Shown in pieces: positions 29,741 through 38,703 of a stretch of 64,000 nucleotides of DNA. Location of the stretch: the NCBI GenBank assembly GCA_963768075.1, contig CAVYHD010000051.1:452889-516888 (forward strand), read 5' to 3'. The notes beneath the pieces were generated by a model. The model worked only from the letters and a program-made list of their open reading frames with translations, did not search any database and was not told where the DNA came from. This DNA is from QHXW01 sp963768075. GTDB taxonomy: Bacteria; Acidobacteriota; Terriglobia; Bryobacterales; Bryobacteraceae. The position numbers and the translations under genes are program-made. Each line of letters begins with the position of its first letter. Position 1 is the first letter of the stretch.

Positions 29741-30187
29741 TTATATATTCCCGGTGCTCTGTCCGACCTCGATAATGTAACCGTCAGGATCGCGGATGTA
29801 GCAGCGAATCTCGCCGTACTTTTCCTTCGGCTCCGTGATGAATTCGGCTCCTCGACTTTTCCATAATTCATAGCACGCTTGAATATCCGCAACGCGGATA
29901 TTCAAGAAGCTGCTGACCTTATCCGGGTCGGCGGGGACGCTGAGCGTTACCGACGGCTTGTCCGGGGTGGGCCCGCCCCCGACGTTGACAATCAGCCAAG
30001 TATTCGCGATCTGAATGTGCCCAGACGCACCCTTGCTGTCGCCTCTGCTCAGAATGCGGCCGCCGAAGACCTTTTCATAAAAATCAGCCGATCGGTCGAT
30101 GTTGGCGACGGTGATGAAATGTGTGACGGTGAACCCGTCGCGCGGGGGCATCTCATAGCTCTTTTGTTCGATTTGTACGCTGCTCAT
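29741..30187 (-). CDS. VOC (glyoxalase/bleomycin-resistance fold) protein, copy 1
   Basis: 148 residues. The first beta-alpha-beta unit has TVTHFITVANIDRSADFYEKVFGG and the second has IQACYELWKSRGAEFITEP, with the ending RCYIRDPDGYIIEVGQ. Metal ligands fit H near the N-terminus and E near the C-terminus. The ATG at 30187 is chosen because GGAG precedes it by six bases. It is very similar to the gene at 32444-32893 in both protein and DNA, so the two are a recent duplication bracketing a DJ-1 and a hydrolase gene. Substrate unknown; roles in aldehyde or electrophile removal are common. Confidence 0.85.
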   Translation of the reverse strand: MSSVQIEQKSYEMPPRDGFTVTHFITVANIDRSADFYEKVFGGRILSRGDSKGASGHIQIANTWLIVNVGGGPTPDKPSVTLSVPADPDKVSSFLNIRVADIQACYELWKSRGAEFITEPKEKYGEIRCYIRDPDGYIIEVGQSTGNI

Positions 30188-30343
30188 TGACGACTCCAAA
30201 TCCGATAAACTGTGCTCATCTGCTGATTCGGTTTAAATTTGACCAAGGTGGCGCGCGATACTTGGCACTGCGATTTCCAGGCGCCTTTCCAACTATGGGC
30301 AACCCTCCATCCAGGCGCGGGGAACGCACGCTCAGAGGTTGGT

Positions 30344-31195
30344 CTAGGTCATGGCTGCGTTAGTAGCGAAGACTCGATCCAAAGGAGGAGGCCGACCCCT
30401 CCTTCTTCCCCGATTGAGCGCCGGTAGAAGAAGGTTCAGAAGCGCTTGATCAGAGAACGGGTTCTGACCTGAGATCAACTCGCGATCTTGAAGGACGTAG
30501 CTCTGCCATGGAGCGACCACACTTACGTCACCGCCCGCCGTACGCAAGGCGAAGTCCGGGTAGAAGAGAACCTTACCACCAATCTCAAGCGGTTCCCGCT
30601 GCTGCTCTTCCGCTGTCGAAAAGATAGTCATCTTATATCCAGAATAGATCCAGCCTTGAGCCTTTGCCCGCGCTCCAGCGGCATCGCCCGCCGCCAGCGC
30701 GGCGACCACCTCCGTCGAATTCGGAAGAGCCGAGAGAAGTGAAATCGGGCCATGGCAGAGCACCGCCGTAGGCTTGGATGTTTTATGAAAGTGTCTCAGC
30801 ACGGTGCCAGCGTCGGGATCATCGAGAAGATCCATCATCGGGCCATGGCCGCCGGGGACGAAAACAGCGTCATATTGATCCAGGCCCGATGCGATGACAT
30901 CCGAGATACGAGTTGGATTTTTGAGCCCAGTCAGGCTGTCGCGGAATTTTAGATAGTCCTGAAGCTTAGCCTCGTCTCCACCGAAGAAGTCGGCTACAGC
31001 TGAATGGACATCCATTTGCGGCGTGTTGCCTTTTGGGTTGGCGAAAGTGATTTCGTAGCCCTCTTTCATCAGGGCGCGAACCGGAACCGTAAGTTCGTTG
31101 AGGTAGTAGCCAGCGCCGGTATAAACCTTGCCATCTTTCAAGGGCAAGCCATGACCGCTCGAGACTAGCACCAAGACTTTTCCTTTAGTTGTCAT
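30344..31195 (-). CDS. DJ-1/PfpI-family protein, copy 1
   Basis: About 283 residues from ATG 31195 (AAGGAGAAC upstream). Type-1 glutamine-amidotransferase-like fold with YDAVFVPGGHGPMMDLLDD, the nucleophile elbow AVLCHGPISLL (catalytic Cys), and an ending around QNPFSDQALLNLLLP followed by a basic tail. The N-terminal phrase SSGHGLPLKDG and its length resemble the HchA/YhbO-like chaperone-deglycase group, which acts on methylglyoxal-type damage. An open frame upstream of this ATG exists but has no coding support. It lies between two VOC genes and a hydrolase. Confidence 0.85.
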   Translation of the reverse strand: MTTKGKVLVLVSSGHGLPLKDGKVYTGAGYYLNELTVPVRALMKEGYEITFANPKGNTPQMDVHSAVADFFGGDEAKLQDYLKFRDSLTGLKNPTRISDVIASGLDQYDAVFVPGGHGPMMDLLDDPDAGTVLRHFHKTSKPTAVLCHGPISLLSALPNSTEVVAALAAGDAAGARAKAQGWIYSGYKMTIFSTAEEQQREPLEIGGKVLFYPDFALRTAGGDVSVVAPWQSYVLQDRELISGQNPFSDQALLNLLLPALNRGRRRGRPPPLDRVFATNAAMT

Positions 31196-31410
31196 TTTGT
31201 TCTCCTTTTTGAAATTGAGTCTGTTTCCGATATTGGCGAGCAAGTCCATCAGATCCGAGATCGGTCGCGCGCCGAGCTGTTGCACACTCGGAACTAACAC
31301 TGCGGCAGACGGGACGTTCATTAATTCCCATTCCTTGAAATTGCGTAACATTCGTCGTCCACGGTTCCCTCCAAAGTACGCAAGGACGGGCCATCAGCGG
31401 TTGATGTAGG

Positions 31411-32298
31411 TCATGCCCCCGGGAATCCGAACATCAACCACGACTGATTGGCTACCCAATGCGGGTACAGCTCCGTCATCTGATCGAACAGCTCCTGGTC
31501 GGATGTCGCGGTTTTCTGCAGCCGATCGAAGTCCTGCAGGTAACGCTTGGTGTCTTGGATCGTCGAGGGAGAGTCGGGCGCGCCAGGCTTCTTGTGACCG
31601 GCGACAACAATCGCCGGGTTCAGCGCCGCTAACCGGTCTAGCGCCGCGATCCAATTCTTTCGGCTCTCGGGGGTGGTGTCGCCGACGTAAATGCGGCATT
31701 GGTTGTACACAACGTCGCCAGCGACGATCAGGCCGATCGATGGAACGTATAGAGACGTCGAATCGGGACTATCGGTGCGGCCCTGCTCGATGATGCGCAA
31801 TTCGTGGCCCTCGAGAGTGAACGTGTCGTGCTCATAGGGCTCAGGTGGAACCAACTTGGTGGCCACTTGCCCAGGAAAGAGCCGGCGGGCCAACCGCTCC
31901 ACTGGGGGAGAGAAAGACATCTGCATGGCGTTCACCGTCTTGGGCGTTGCTATCGCCCGAGCGCCCGGGAAACGGTCGAGCAGAATGCTCAGACCGTAGA
32001 AGTGGTCGAAATGGGCGTGCGTTATATAGATGGTCTCCAAGTTGCGGTTGTGCAGAGCGACCCAATCCGCGAGAGCCTCGGCCTCAGCCACTGTCCCCAT
32101 TGCGTCCACCAGCACCGCGTCGTACTCGCCGAAGATTAAAGTCGACGTGATAGGGTCAAAGCCGAGCGCTTCGCCGAAGGGCTTTGGCCGCTCGCCGACC
32201 ATAGTCTTTCCCGGGGCCGTAAAAACGTTCACACTAAGCGTGTTCGACGCGACAGGCGCGGTCATGCGCGTGGTCTCTTTCAGTCCATTTGTGTCCAT
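31411..32298 (-). CDS. Metallo-beta-lactamase-fold hydrolase
   Basis: 295 residues. The zinc signature HxHxDH is seen in YITHAHFDHFYGLS, then VAGDVVYN and VAGHKKPGAP provide the later ligands. It starts at ATG 32298 with AAAGGAG upstream. It resembles the acidobacterial and proteobacterial MBL proteins near glyoxalase-like genes, probably hydrolysing a thioester or lactone. It sits in the stress run between the two VOC copies. Confidence 0.85.
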   Translation of the reverse strand: MDTNGLKETTRMTAPVASNTLSVNVFTAPGKTMVGERPKPFGEALGFDPITSTLIFGEYDAVLVDAMGTVAEAEALADWVALHNRNLETIYITHAHFDHFYGLSILLDRFPGARAIATPKTVNAMQMSFSPPVERLARRLFPGQVATKLVPPEPYEHDTFTLEGHELRIIEQGRTDSPDSTSLYVPSIGLIVAGDVVYNQCRIYVGDTTPESRKNWIAALDRLAALNPAIVVAGHKKPGAPDSPSTIQDTKRYLQDFDRLQKTATSDQELFDQMTELYPHWVANQSWLMFGFPGA

Positions 32299-32443
32299 TT
32301 GGTACTCCTTTCAATGTCAGAGCGACGTGACAATTCAGAGCTTTGTGCGGCTCAGCGCCGTTGTATCGTTCGCGCCAATGGGCTCAGCAGCCTAAGCCGA
32401 ACATCCGCAACCGTTTAAATCCGAATCCCATCCGGGCCGAGCG

Positions 32444-32893
32444 CTAACCGTACTTGAGCTCGGTGCTCTGTCCGACCTCGATAATATAACCGTCAGGATC
32501 GCGGATGTAGCAGCGAATCTCGCCGTACTTGGGTATTGGCTCCGTGATGAACTCGGCTCCTCGACTTTTCCACAATTCATAGCACGCTTGGATATCCGCA
32601 ACGCGGATATTCATAAAGCTGTTGATGTTATTCGGGTCGGGGACGCTGAGCGTTACCGTCGGCTTGTCGGGGGTCGGCCCGCCCCCGACGTTGACAAGGA
32701 GCCAAGTATTCGCGATCTGAATGTACGCGGGCGCGCCTTCGCTGTCGCCTCTGCTCAGAATGCGACCGCCGAAGACCTTTTCGTAGAAGCGAGCCGACCG
32801 GTCGATGTCGGCGACGGTGAGAAAATGTGCGACGGTGAACCCCTCGCGCGGGGGCATCTCATAGCTCTTCTGTTCGACTTGTACGGCGTTCAT
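32444..32893 (-). CDS. VOC-fold protein, copy 2
   Basis: 149 residues. Near-identical to copy 1 apart from the C-terminus and a few loops: TVAHFLTVADIDRSARFYEKVFGG, then the same ELWKSRGAEFITEP block. It has a perfect AAGGAG seven bases before the ATG at 32893. The DNA similarity over the whole gene points to a recent tandem duplication rather than two old paralogues. Confidence 0.85.
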   Translation of the reverse strand: MNAVQVEQKSYEMPPREGFTVAHFLTVADIDRSARFYEKVFGGRILSRGDSEGAPAYIQIANTWLLVNVGGGPTPDKPTVTLSVPDPNNINSFMNIRVADIQACYELWKSRGAEFITEPIPKYGEIRCYIRDPDGYIIEVGQSTELKYG

Positions 32894-32977
32894 TGATGGC
32901 TCCTTTCGATACGGTGCTCATTACAAATACGGTGTCCCGAGTCCCGCTCCCATTCATAAAAAATCGATCGACGCCAG

Positions 32978-33331
32978 CTAGTGCAGCAGCGATTCCCAAT
33001 TGGCTGGAACTCTCCCTGCCGGTCCAGGCGATGGTTGATCCTCCGGATGCGAATGTGGCGGAAGCAACTCCACACCCTTGATCATCCCCCGCTTCTCGTA
33101 ATCGTAGAACCAATCCTCACCCGGCTCGAAGCTGGCAATGATCGGATGCCCTGTTGTCGCCGCATGCTTGGACGCATGCTGGCTCGGAGAACTGTCGCAG
33201 CAACCGATGTGCCCACACTCCGCACACCGACGGAGATGAAACCACCAGCCTTTCGGTGACGCCAGGCATTCGACACACCCATCGCCACTCGGCTTCGAAG
33301 CGGGGTTGATTCCGCGCTGGTCTTTTTTCAT
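32978..33331 (-). CDS. UBP-type zinc-finger protein
   Basis: 117 residues from ATG 33331. The ZnF-UBP domain includes GCVECLASPKGWWFHLRRCAEC, then HIGCCDSSPSQHASKHAATTGHP, with cysteine and histidine ligands in the UBP order. The C-terminal tail ends PANWESLLH. In bacteria this domain occurs in small stand-alone proteins of unknown role; in eukaryotes it binds the ubiquitin C-terminus. A decayed copy is at 34975-35261. Confidence 0.8.
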   Translation of the reverse strand: MKKDQRGINPASKPSGDGCVECLASPKGWWFHLRRCAECGHIGCCDSSPSQHASKHAATTGHPIIASFEPGEDWFYDYEKRGMIKGVELLPPHSHPEDQPSPGPAGRVPANWESLLH

Positions 33332-33425
33332 TTCCAATTTTCCTTCCGTGTCCTGGCAAGCAAGCTTGGCTTCGAGCGCGTCCCATCCGCAACGTCCGGA
33401 GTTCGGAACCGCGTCGGGCGGCGGC

Positions 33426-34286
33426 TTAGCGCGCGATTTGGCCCAGGTAGTATCCGAGCCGATTTTCGACATCCCCCGGCTTGTGGAAGCCGCGCGCCAT
33501 CAGCGCTTTGATCCCCTCCTGAGCGGCAGGTCGCCCGAGCGAAGCGATGCACGCATCCCACCCGGCGCCGAGCTCGACGTCCGGCGGCAGGCTGGTGTTG
33601 ACGAGGCGCTTGGTGTTGGCGATCGCCCATTTATCGAACCCGGCGATCCGGGTCGCGAGCGCCTCTACGAACGCATCTAGATCGGCGTCGGGCAGGGCGC
33701 GATTCACGTAGCCGTAGGCCTCGGCCTGGTCTGCCCTGATGTCTTCCGAGCTCAAGAGCACCTCGAGGGCGCGGTTTCGGCCGATGAGTTCGGGCAGCCG
33801 GGCCATGGGGCCGCCACCGGCGACCATCCCCACGCCCACCTCCCATTGCGAGATGATGGCCTTTTCGCGGCTGGCGAAACTCATGTCGCAGGCCAGCGTG
33901 ATCTCGCTGCCGTTGCCCGTCGCCCGGCCACGGATGAGGGCGATGGAAGCGACTGGCAAGCGGGTCAGACGCGCGAGAAAGTCCGGCCAAGGCGGCAAGC
34001 CTGTGGGACCCGCCGGCATTGAGGTCAGGTCCTCGAGCTTTGCCAGGAAATCGGAGTGATTCAGGAAGTAGTCGTCGACCGCGCTGTCGAAGACCACGAC
34101 CCTGACATGCTCGTCGGCCTCGAGAGCGTCGATGAGTCCCTGGAACTCCCGGACCATTTCTGGGCCCATCACGTTGATCGGCGGGTTGTCAATCGTGACA
34201 CGCCAATAGGCGGGCGACCGCCGGGCCAGGCGGATCTGGCTTTCGTTGGTGTAATGCGATCTCCCGTTTACCGGTATGTTCTCCAA
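33426..34286 (-). CDS. Enoyl-CoA hydratase/isomerase family protein
   Basis: 286-residue crotonase fold. The N-terminal strand is VTIDNPPINVMGPEMVREF. The oxyanion-hole region GRATGNGSEITLACDMSFAS is present, but the usual AxGGG reads ATGNG. The acidic catalytic position falls near SQWEVGVGMVAGGGP. No ATG is available at the right place; the only in-frame start is TTG at 34286, so the true 5' end is uncertain. Substrate unknown. Confidence 0.8.
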   Translation of the reverse strand: MENIPVNGRSHYTNESQIRLARRSPAYWRVTIDNPPINVMGPEMVREFQGLIDALEADEHVRVVVFDSAVDDYFLNHSDFLAKLEDLTSMPAGPTGLPPWPDFLARLTRLPVASIALIRGRATGNGSEITLACDMSFASREKAIISQWEVGVGMVAGGGPMARLPELIGRNRALEVLLSSEDIRADQAEAYGYVNRALPDADLDAFVEALATRIAGFDKWAIANTKRLVNTSLPPDVELGAGWDACIASLGRPAAQEGIKALMARGFHKPGDVENRLGYYLGQIAR

Positions 34287-34359
34287 AGTTTGTCACTGGA
34301 GTTTCGTGCGTTCGCGTGTCATTACGCGTGAGCAGGCACTAAGCGTCAGTCACCTCCGT

Positions 34360-34921
34360 TCACCTCTTGCCGTACGCCGTGAAAATGTAATCCTTGGCCG
34401 CCACTCTCGTATGGCACGCGAAGCCGCAATTGACGACGCCGGTCGCATTGGGCTTGAAAGTGTCCGACGCGGGATCAAAGTCGAACACGGCGTACGCCCA
34501 TCCCTTCGTGCTCGGGAATTTCTTGGTGTTCTTCTCGATGAGGAAAACGTCTTGTAAGGCGTCCGGTATTCTCACTGAAAAAGGGGATTCCGTGCTCTTT
34601 TTCGGTTTCCACTCGATTTTCGCAATCTTGGAGCCGTCGGGGAAAGGCTTGCCGTTGCCGGGAACGCCGCGCCCGGTAGGCGTCGATCATCGTGGGATTG
34701 GCGACCATCACCTTCAGCAGATCTTCAGTCTGACTTACGGCGACGACCTGCCAGTTCTCGTACCCCCTGAAGTCAGAAAATGCGAGTCCATTTGGCACGC
34801 GCAGTGTGTACTTGTCCTGCGCGGAAAAGGCCTTGCCGCCCAGGACCGCTATCGCTATGCCAAGTGCGGCTGCTGAAACCACTCGGAAACAGCGTGAAGG
34901 CAAAAACGTTTTGTCCAGCAT
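34360..34921 (-). pseudogene. Cytochrome P460-type haem c protein, frameshifted
   Basis: ATG 34921 with GGAGGAAG before it. The signal peptide ends GKAFSAQ, followed by YENWQVVAVSQTEDLLKVMVAN. An indel near 34670 separates AYRAR from GVPGNGKPFPDGSKIAKIEW, which continues to WAYAVFDFDP and the haem-c attachment motif CGFACH near the end. The P460 family oxidises hydroxylamine or NO, or handles reactive nitrogen. About 185 codons when joined. Periplasmic. Confidence 0.8.
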
Positions 34922-34974
34922 GACTTCCTCCTGCTCCATGTGATTATCCGCAGCGGAGCGCATTTGCTGACTAT

Positions 34975-35261
34975 AGGATGCGCGTGCGGCGGAAGCAATT
35001 CCACACCTTCGATCATCCCCCGCTTCTCGTAATCGAAGAACCAGTCCTCACCCGGCTCGAAGCTGGTTATGATTGGATGCCCTGTCGCCGCCGCATGCTT
35101 TGTGCATGCTGACTCGGAGAACTGTCAAAGCATCCGATGTCACCGACACTCCGCACACCGACGGAGATGAAACCACCAACCTTTCGGTGACGCCAGGCAT
35201 CCACACACCTGTCGCCGCTTGGTTTTGAAGCGAGATTAAATCCGCGGTGATCTTTCTTCAT
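34975..35261 (-). pseudogene. Decayed second copy of the UBP zinc-finger gene
   Basis: The DNA aligns along its length with 33040-33331 (shared phrases include the AT-rich start MKKDHRG, CVDAWRHRK from a frameshift, and the GWWFHL block in another frame). At least two indels destroy the frame. It is a duplicate that has lost function, in the same orientation as the intact gene. Confidence 0.8.
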
Positions 35262-35303
35262 TTTCGACTTTCCCTTTTAGACGTTGCATGTCCAGCAACG
35301 AGT

Positions 35304-36209
35304 TCAAGGCACCAGCAAGATCTTCCCGATGCCACCCTTTTCTGCCGCTGCTTGAGCCTGGGCCGCTTCACTGAGTGGCAGGGTCTGGCTAATCGGGATT
35401 ACCAGCTTGCCATCTCGCACCGCTTCGGCCATGAACTGGAGCGTTTTCCTGTCGAATTTCGAGAATACAGGCACCACCTTTACAGATGGGTACTTCGCGG
35501 CGTTCTGCGGCGCCCCGGCAACCGAAGCAAACACTCCTCCCGGCTTGACCTTGGCGATCAGCTTCTCGGCGGTTCTTCCGCCGACCGTATCCGCAACCGC
35601 ATCGAGCGGCGGAAGATTCGCAATCGCGGTGTCGTCGTCGGTTGCGACCACCTGATCCGCGCCGACAGTCTTCGCCTCATCCATCTGCCTCTTCAAAACC
35701 CCCGCGATCACAGTCGCCCCGCGTTCCTTCGCAGTGAATACCGCCGAACGCCCGACATTTCCTACAGCGCCTACGACCATGACCGTCTGGCCCGCTTTGA
35801 TTCCCGTAGCGGACAGGAGCTGGTTGCCAGTCACCGTCACCAGCGGCAGCGCCGCCGCCCGGATCAAATCGAGCCCCTTGGGGATCTTCGCCAAGACCGC
35901 TGCATTCACGACACAAAGTTCGGCGTAAGTATTGTCCGCCATAGCGAACACCTGGTCGCCGACGGAAAAGCCTTCCACCCCCGGCCCAATCTTGACCACA
36001 GTCCCCGCGATATCGACTCCTATGAGGCCCGGGAACTGCATGGGATAAAAATCCTTCGTTAATCCGGCACGCCGCTTGTAGTCGATCGGATTCACGCTCG
36101 CGGCGGCGACCCGCACCAGCACCTCGCCCGGACCCGGCACCGGATCAGGATAGTCCTCAAACTTCAGTACTTCCGGACCGCCATATTGGTGGACAACAAT
36201 TGCTTTCAT
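35304..36209 (-). CDS. Zinc-independent quinone-oxidoreductase-like alcohol dehydrogenase
   Basis: 301 residues of the medium-chain dehydrogenase superfamily. It begins MKAIVVHQYGGPEVLKFED, with the GroES-like half to about 120 and the Rossmann half with VMVVGAVGNVGRSAVFTAK near 145. The zinc-ligand cysteines and histidine of alcohol dehydrogenases are missing, as in NADPH:quinone oxidoreductases. AAGGAG precedes the ATG. Probably reduces quinones or alpha,beta-unsaturated carbonyls in the same detoxification context. Confidence 0.88.
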   Translation of the reverse strand: MKAIVVHQYGGPEVLKFEDYPDPVPGPGEVLVRVAAASVNPIDYKRRAGLTKDFYPMQFPGLIGVDIAGTVVKIGPGVEGFSVGDQVFAMADNTYAELCVVNAAVLAKIPKGLDLIRAAALPLVTVTGNQLLSATGIKAGQTVMVVGAVGNVGRSAVFTAKERGATVIAGVLKRQMDEAKTVGADQVVATDDDTAIANLPPLDAVADTVGGRTAEKLIAKVKPGGVFASVAGAPQNAAKYPSVKVVPVFSKFDRKTLQFMAEAVRDGKLVIPISQTLPLSEAAQAQAAAEKGGIGKILLVP

Positions 36210-36554
36210 ATTTCATCTCCTTGTACGGTGCGCACTCAGTCACTAAGAAAACTAGATGAGCGAAGTCAGAAAAGGTCACCGCGCCACGGGCCCCATGGCG
36301 AAATAATTTAGTGATAAACGATGCACCGATTCTGGCGCTCACCAACGGTTCTTTCTGAACTGGTCTCGCGGATTATACTGACATCCGTGTGGCTCTGGCC
36401 ATCTCGGCTGGTGTTGATACGGTGCACTAACCGCAAACCCCTTCCTCTCCGGGCATAACATCCACCAATATCACAGACATCTACAGGATTCTGCGATTCG
36501 AAGTGGCGTGAGGCGAGGTTCCACAAACGAGCTGATCCCCACCTCACGATGCGT
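36210..36554. other. Intergenic stretch, nothing seen
   Basis: No open frame with family motifs, RNA gene or strong hairpin. It holds the promoter region of the oxidoreductase on the minus strand. Confidence 0.4.
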
Positions 36555-37097
36555 TCAACGGGTCGCCGCTTGCGTGGCAGGTTCGAGAACATGATCGGTC
36601 AGATCGGTTGGTTTCAATGTGCTCAAAATATTTCTGGCCTTAGCCGTCTCAGCGGAAGTTCCATGAGCAACTACCAGATACTGGCCCGCCTTTATGGCGG
36701 TCTCGTAGGTCACGATGCTGTCTTTTGGTATACCTATGCTGTACAGACCGGCACCGATGGCACTCAAACCGCCGACTACCACCGCGTTTTCCAGGCCGGC
36801 GACGATCCAGGCCACCAATGGACCGCCAACCAGCACAGGGCCTATCGCGGGCACCCAAAAGAATGCGGCGCCAAACAGTAAGCCCCAGAAGCCGCCCCAG
36901 AAAGCGCCCCACTTCCCCCAGTACTTCATGCGGTCTCCCGCGTTGTAGTAGCCAACGACTTGCTCGTCCGTGTGATAATCCTTCCCCACAACTGACAACT
37001 TCTTCATGTCGAAGCCTGACTTCTGAAGTTCCTTCACCGCGTCTTCCGCTGCCGAGTGGTTGTCATACACTGCGATCACTGCGTTTGTGTCCGTCAT
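36555..37097 (-). CDS. General stress protein with glycine-zipper membrane segments
   Basis: 180 residues from ATG 37097 (AAGGAG upstream). The N-terminal domain resembles the YflT/GSP17M stress-protein fold: VIAVYDNHSAAEDAVKELQKSGFDMKKLSVVGKD (cited in part). Two glycine-rich hydrophobic hairpins follow (WGAFWGGFWGLLFGAAFF and ENAVVVGGLSAIGAGLY), then a soluble tail. Function not established; the family is induced by stress and found at membranes. Confidence 0.8.
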   Translation of the reverse strand: MTDTNAVIAVYDNHSAAEDAVKELQKSGFDMKKLSVVGKDYHTDEQVVGYYNAGDRMKYWGKWGAFWGGFWGLLFGAAFFWVPAIGPVLVGGPLVAWIVAGLENAVVVGGLSAIGAGLYSIGIPKDSIVTYETAIKAGQYLVVAHGTSAETAKARNILSTLKPTDLTDHVLEPATQAATR

Positions 37098-37193
37098 ATT
37101 CTGTCTCCTTTTCAAGTTTGGTTTGGTTGGTTGAGATTTCCACTTCACTTTGTCATTACTTCTTCTGTGGCCGACTCTCTGACCGGTGGATTC

Positions 37194-37529
37194 TTAGCTC
37201 TGCGCTCGGCGTTTACGCGTCACAGCGCCTTTGGTGGCGGCCTCTCTTCTGCTCTTTTGAGGATGAGTGCCCAGGTCGTGCCATGACGTTTCCGCGAGGT
37301 TGACGTCGTAGTAGTTTGCAGCTTTCTCGATGTTCGCGAACGCCAAAGCACGGTCGGCATCGGAGACATCGATAACTTGATCGAACCGCGCGACCGCGTT
37401 ACGCACATGTTGTGCGTCGGTCAGTGGTTCTTTACGCTGCTTCGGAAACGCGTAGACACTGTCTGGCAGGTCACTCTGCGTCGTGAGCCGTCCGTGTTTC
37501 TCGTGAGGTTTCCAAGTCGCTTCCGGCAT
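37194..37529 (-). CDS. Small DUF6582-like protein
   Basis: 111 residues; core YAFPKQRKEPLTDAQHVRNAVARFDQV and a helical part ending LAETSWHDLGTH, with a basic tail RRAQS. I recognise this as a short conserved hypothetical common in stress and phage-capsid-maturation contexts; no function is known. AAGGA lies before the ATG at 37529. Confidence 0.65.
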   Translation of the reverse strand: MPEATWKPHEKHGRLTTQSDLPDSVYAFPKQRKEPLTDAQHVRNAVARFDQVIDVSDADRALAFANIEKAANYYDVNLAETSWHDLGTHPQKSRREAATKGAVTRKRRAQS

Positions 37530-37558
37530 GTCTTTGCTATCCTTTCCTTAATATTTGA

Positions 37559-37798
37559 CTACAGTGCGGGCGTGTCGGCCCTTGCGTGAGCGAAGGCGCT
37601 GAACCGTATGGCTTCCTTCGCGTTGCCGAGGACACCTCGTACCACAGCCAGCCGATCCGTCGCAGCGAAGGTGTATGCTGTGATGTTCACTGAGTTGGCG
37701 ACTACGTTATAGCCACGTTCGATGAAGGCGTTCGTAACGCCAGCACCAATTCCTTGAGCCACACCGGTGACGGCCATCGTTTTGCATTCTGTCTGCAT
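37559..37798 (-). pseudogene. Short-chain dehydrogenase, 5' fragment
   Basis: 79 codons with the cofactor loop VTGVAQGIGAGVTNAFIERGY and VVANSVNIT, then ATDRLAVVRG. The frame ends before the catalytic region, so only the first third of an SDR of about 250 residues is left. A good AAGGAGCC and ATG are still present at 37798. Confidence 0.75.
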
Positions 37799-38117
37799 TG
37801 CTTCGTTGGCTCCTTCTCATTCCGGCAGCAGCTGTTCGCACTGCGAGAGAGGCAATGGAAGCGACGTTGGTAAATTATTGAAAACCCGCAGTCCCGCGCG
37901 CTAGCTGGCAATTAGATGTCCGAAATCTGAGTCGATGGTTCGACGGGACTGCCCCGAGGGTGAGAAAGACGGCCGTTGGTGACATCAGACCGAACATGCC
38001 TGAGTGAACGTTGAATGTGAGGTTCCGTACACCTGACCGCTGCGTTAAATAAGGGCACGGACGGGACGTATAGAACCGAAGTGCGTTCTATCCAGATAGA
38101 CACTCTGCGAGCGGACA
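37799..38117. other. Intergenic stretch, nothing seen
   Basis: No recognisable gene or RNA; only short frames without motifs. Confidence 0.4.
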
Positions 38118-38597
38118 CTAGCGCTCGACGCCGAAGAGGCCGATTCTCGACGAGATGAGGCCATCGACGCTGTATCGACCCGGCCCAGAGAAAATCAGCC
38201 ATACGAGGATCAACGTGTACAGCACCTCGGGGAGGTACAGGAAGTCGTCGAGCCAGGCGAGGAAACCACTCGCCTGGATGCTGTGGATCGAGGTGGTGGC
38301 GATCGCGACGATCATGTCTCCCATGAGCATTGCGGCGCACAGCGGCGTGAGCAGCCCTAGCGCCAGGCCCGCCCCGCACGCGAATTCGACCGTGGCGACG
38401 AAGAGCGCAGTTGCGTGCGGGAACGGGGTGTGTATTCGGACCATTGTCTGCTCAAGCACGCCGAACTGGGCTTGTACGAACAGCTTGGTCCCGCCCGAAA
38501 TACAGAAAAAGATGCCAATCAGGACGCGGGCCGCAGTCACTGGCATCCATTCCCCGGCGCGGAGCATCGTCAATGTGCTCTCGATCATGTCCGTCAT
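38118..38597 (-). CDS. DoxX family membrane protein
   Basis: 159 residues, four predicted helices. The DoxX signature ARVLIGIFFCISGGTKLF is near 25-42, and VEFACGAGLALGLLTPLCA near 95. Proteins of this group act with thiol or sulfur stress systems at the inner membrane. A ribosome site (AAAGGGA) precedes the ATG. It is downstream on the same strand of a DJ-1-family gene with a 106-bp gap. Confidence 0.85.
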   Translation of the reverse strand: MTDMIESTLTMLRAGEWMPVTAARVLIGIFFCISGGTKLFVQAQFGVLEQTMVRIHTPFPHATALFVATVEFACGAGLALGLLTPLCAAMLMGDMIVAIATTSIHSIQASGFLAWLDDFLYLPEVLYTLILVWLIFSGPGRYSVDGLISSRIGLFGVER

Positions 38598-38703
38598 GTT
38601 TCGGTCCCTTTCCGTTTAGTGGTGCTAATCGACAGCGAGCGAACTCGCGGATCGATTCGGCGCTCTCGTCCGCAGCGGTTATCAAGCGCCGAACTCTTGG
38701 CGG

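Noticed and set aside
31196..31394. N-terminal extension of DJ-1 copy 1
   Set aside because: The ATG at 31195 has an excellent ribosome site and matches the family start; the extension has no similarity to the fold.
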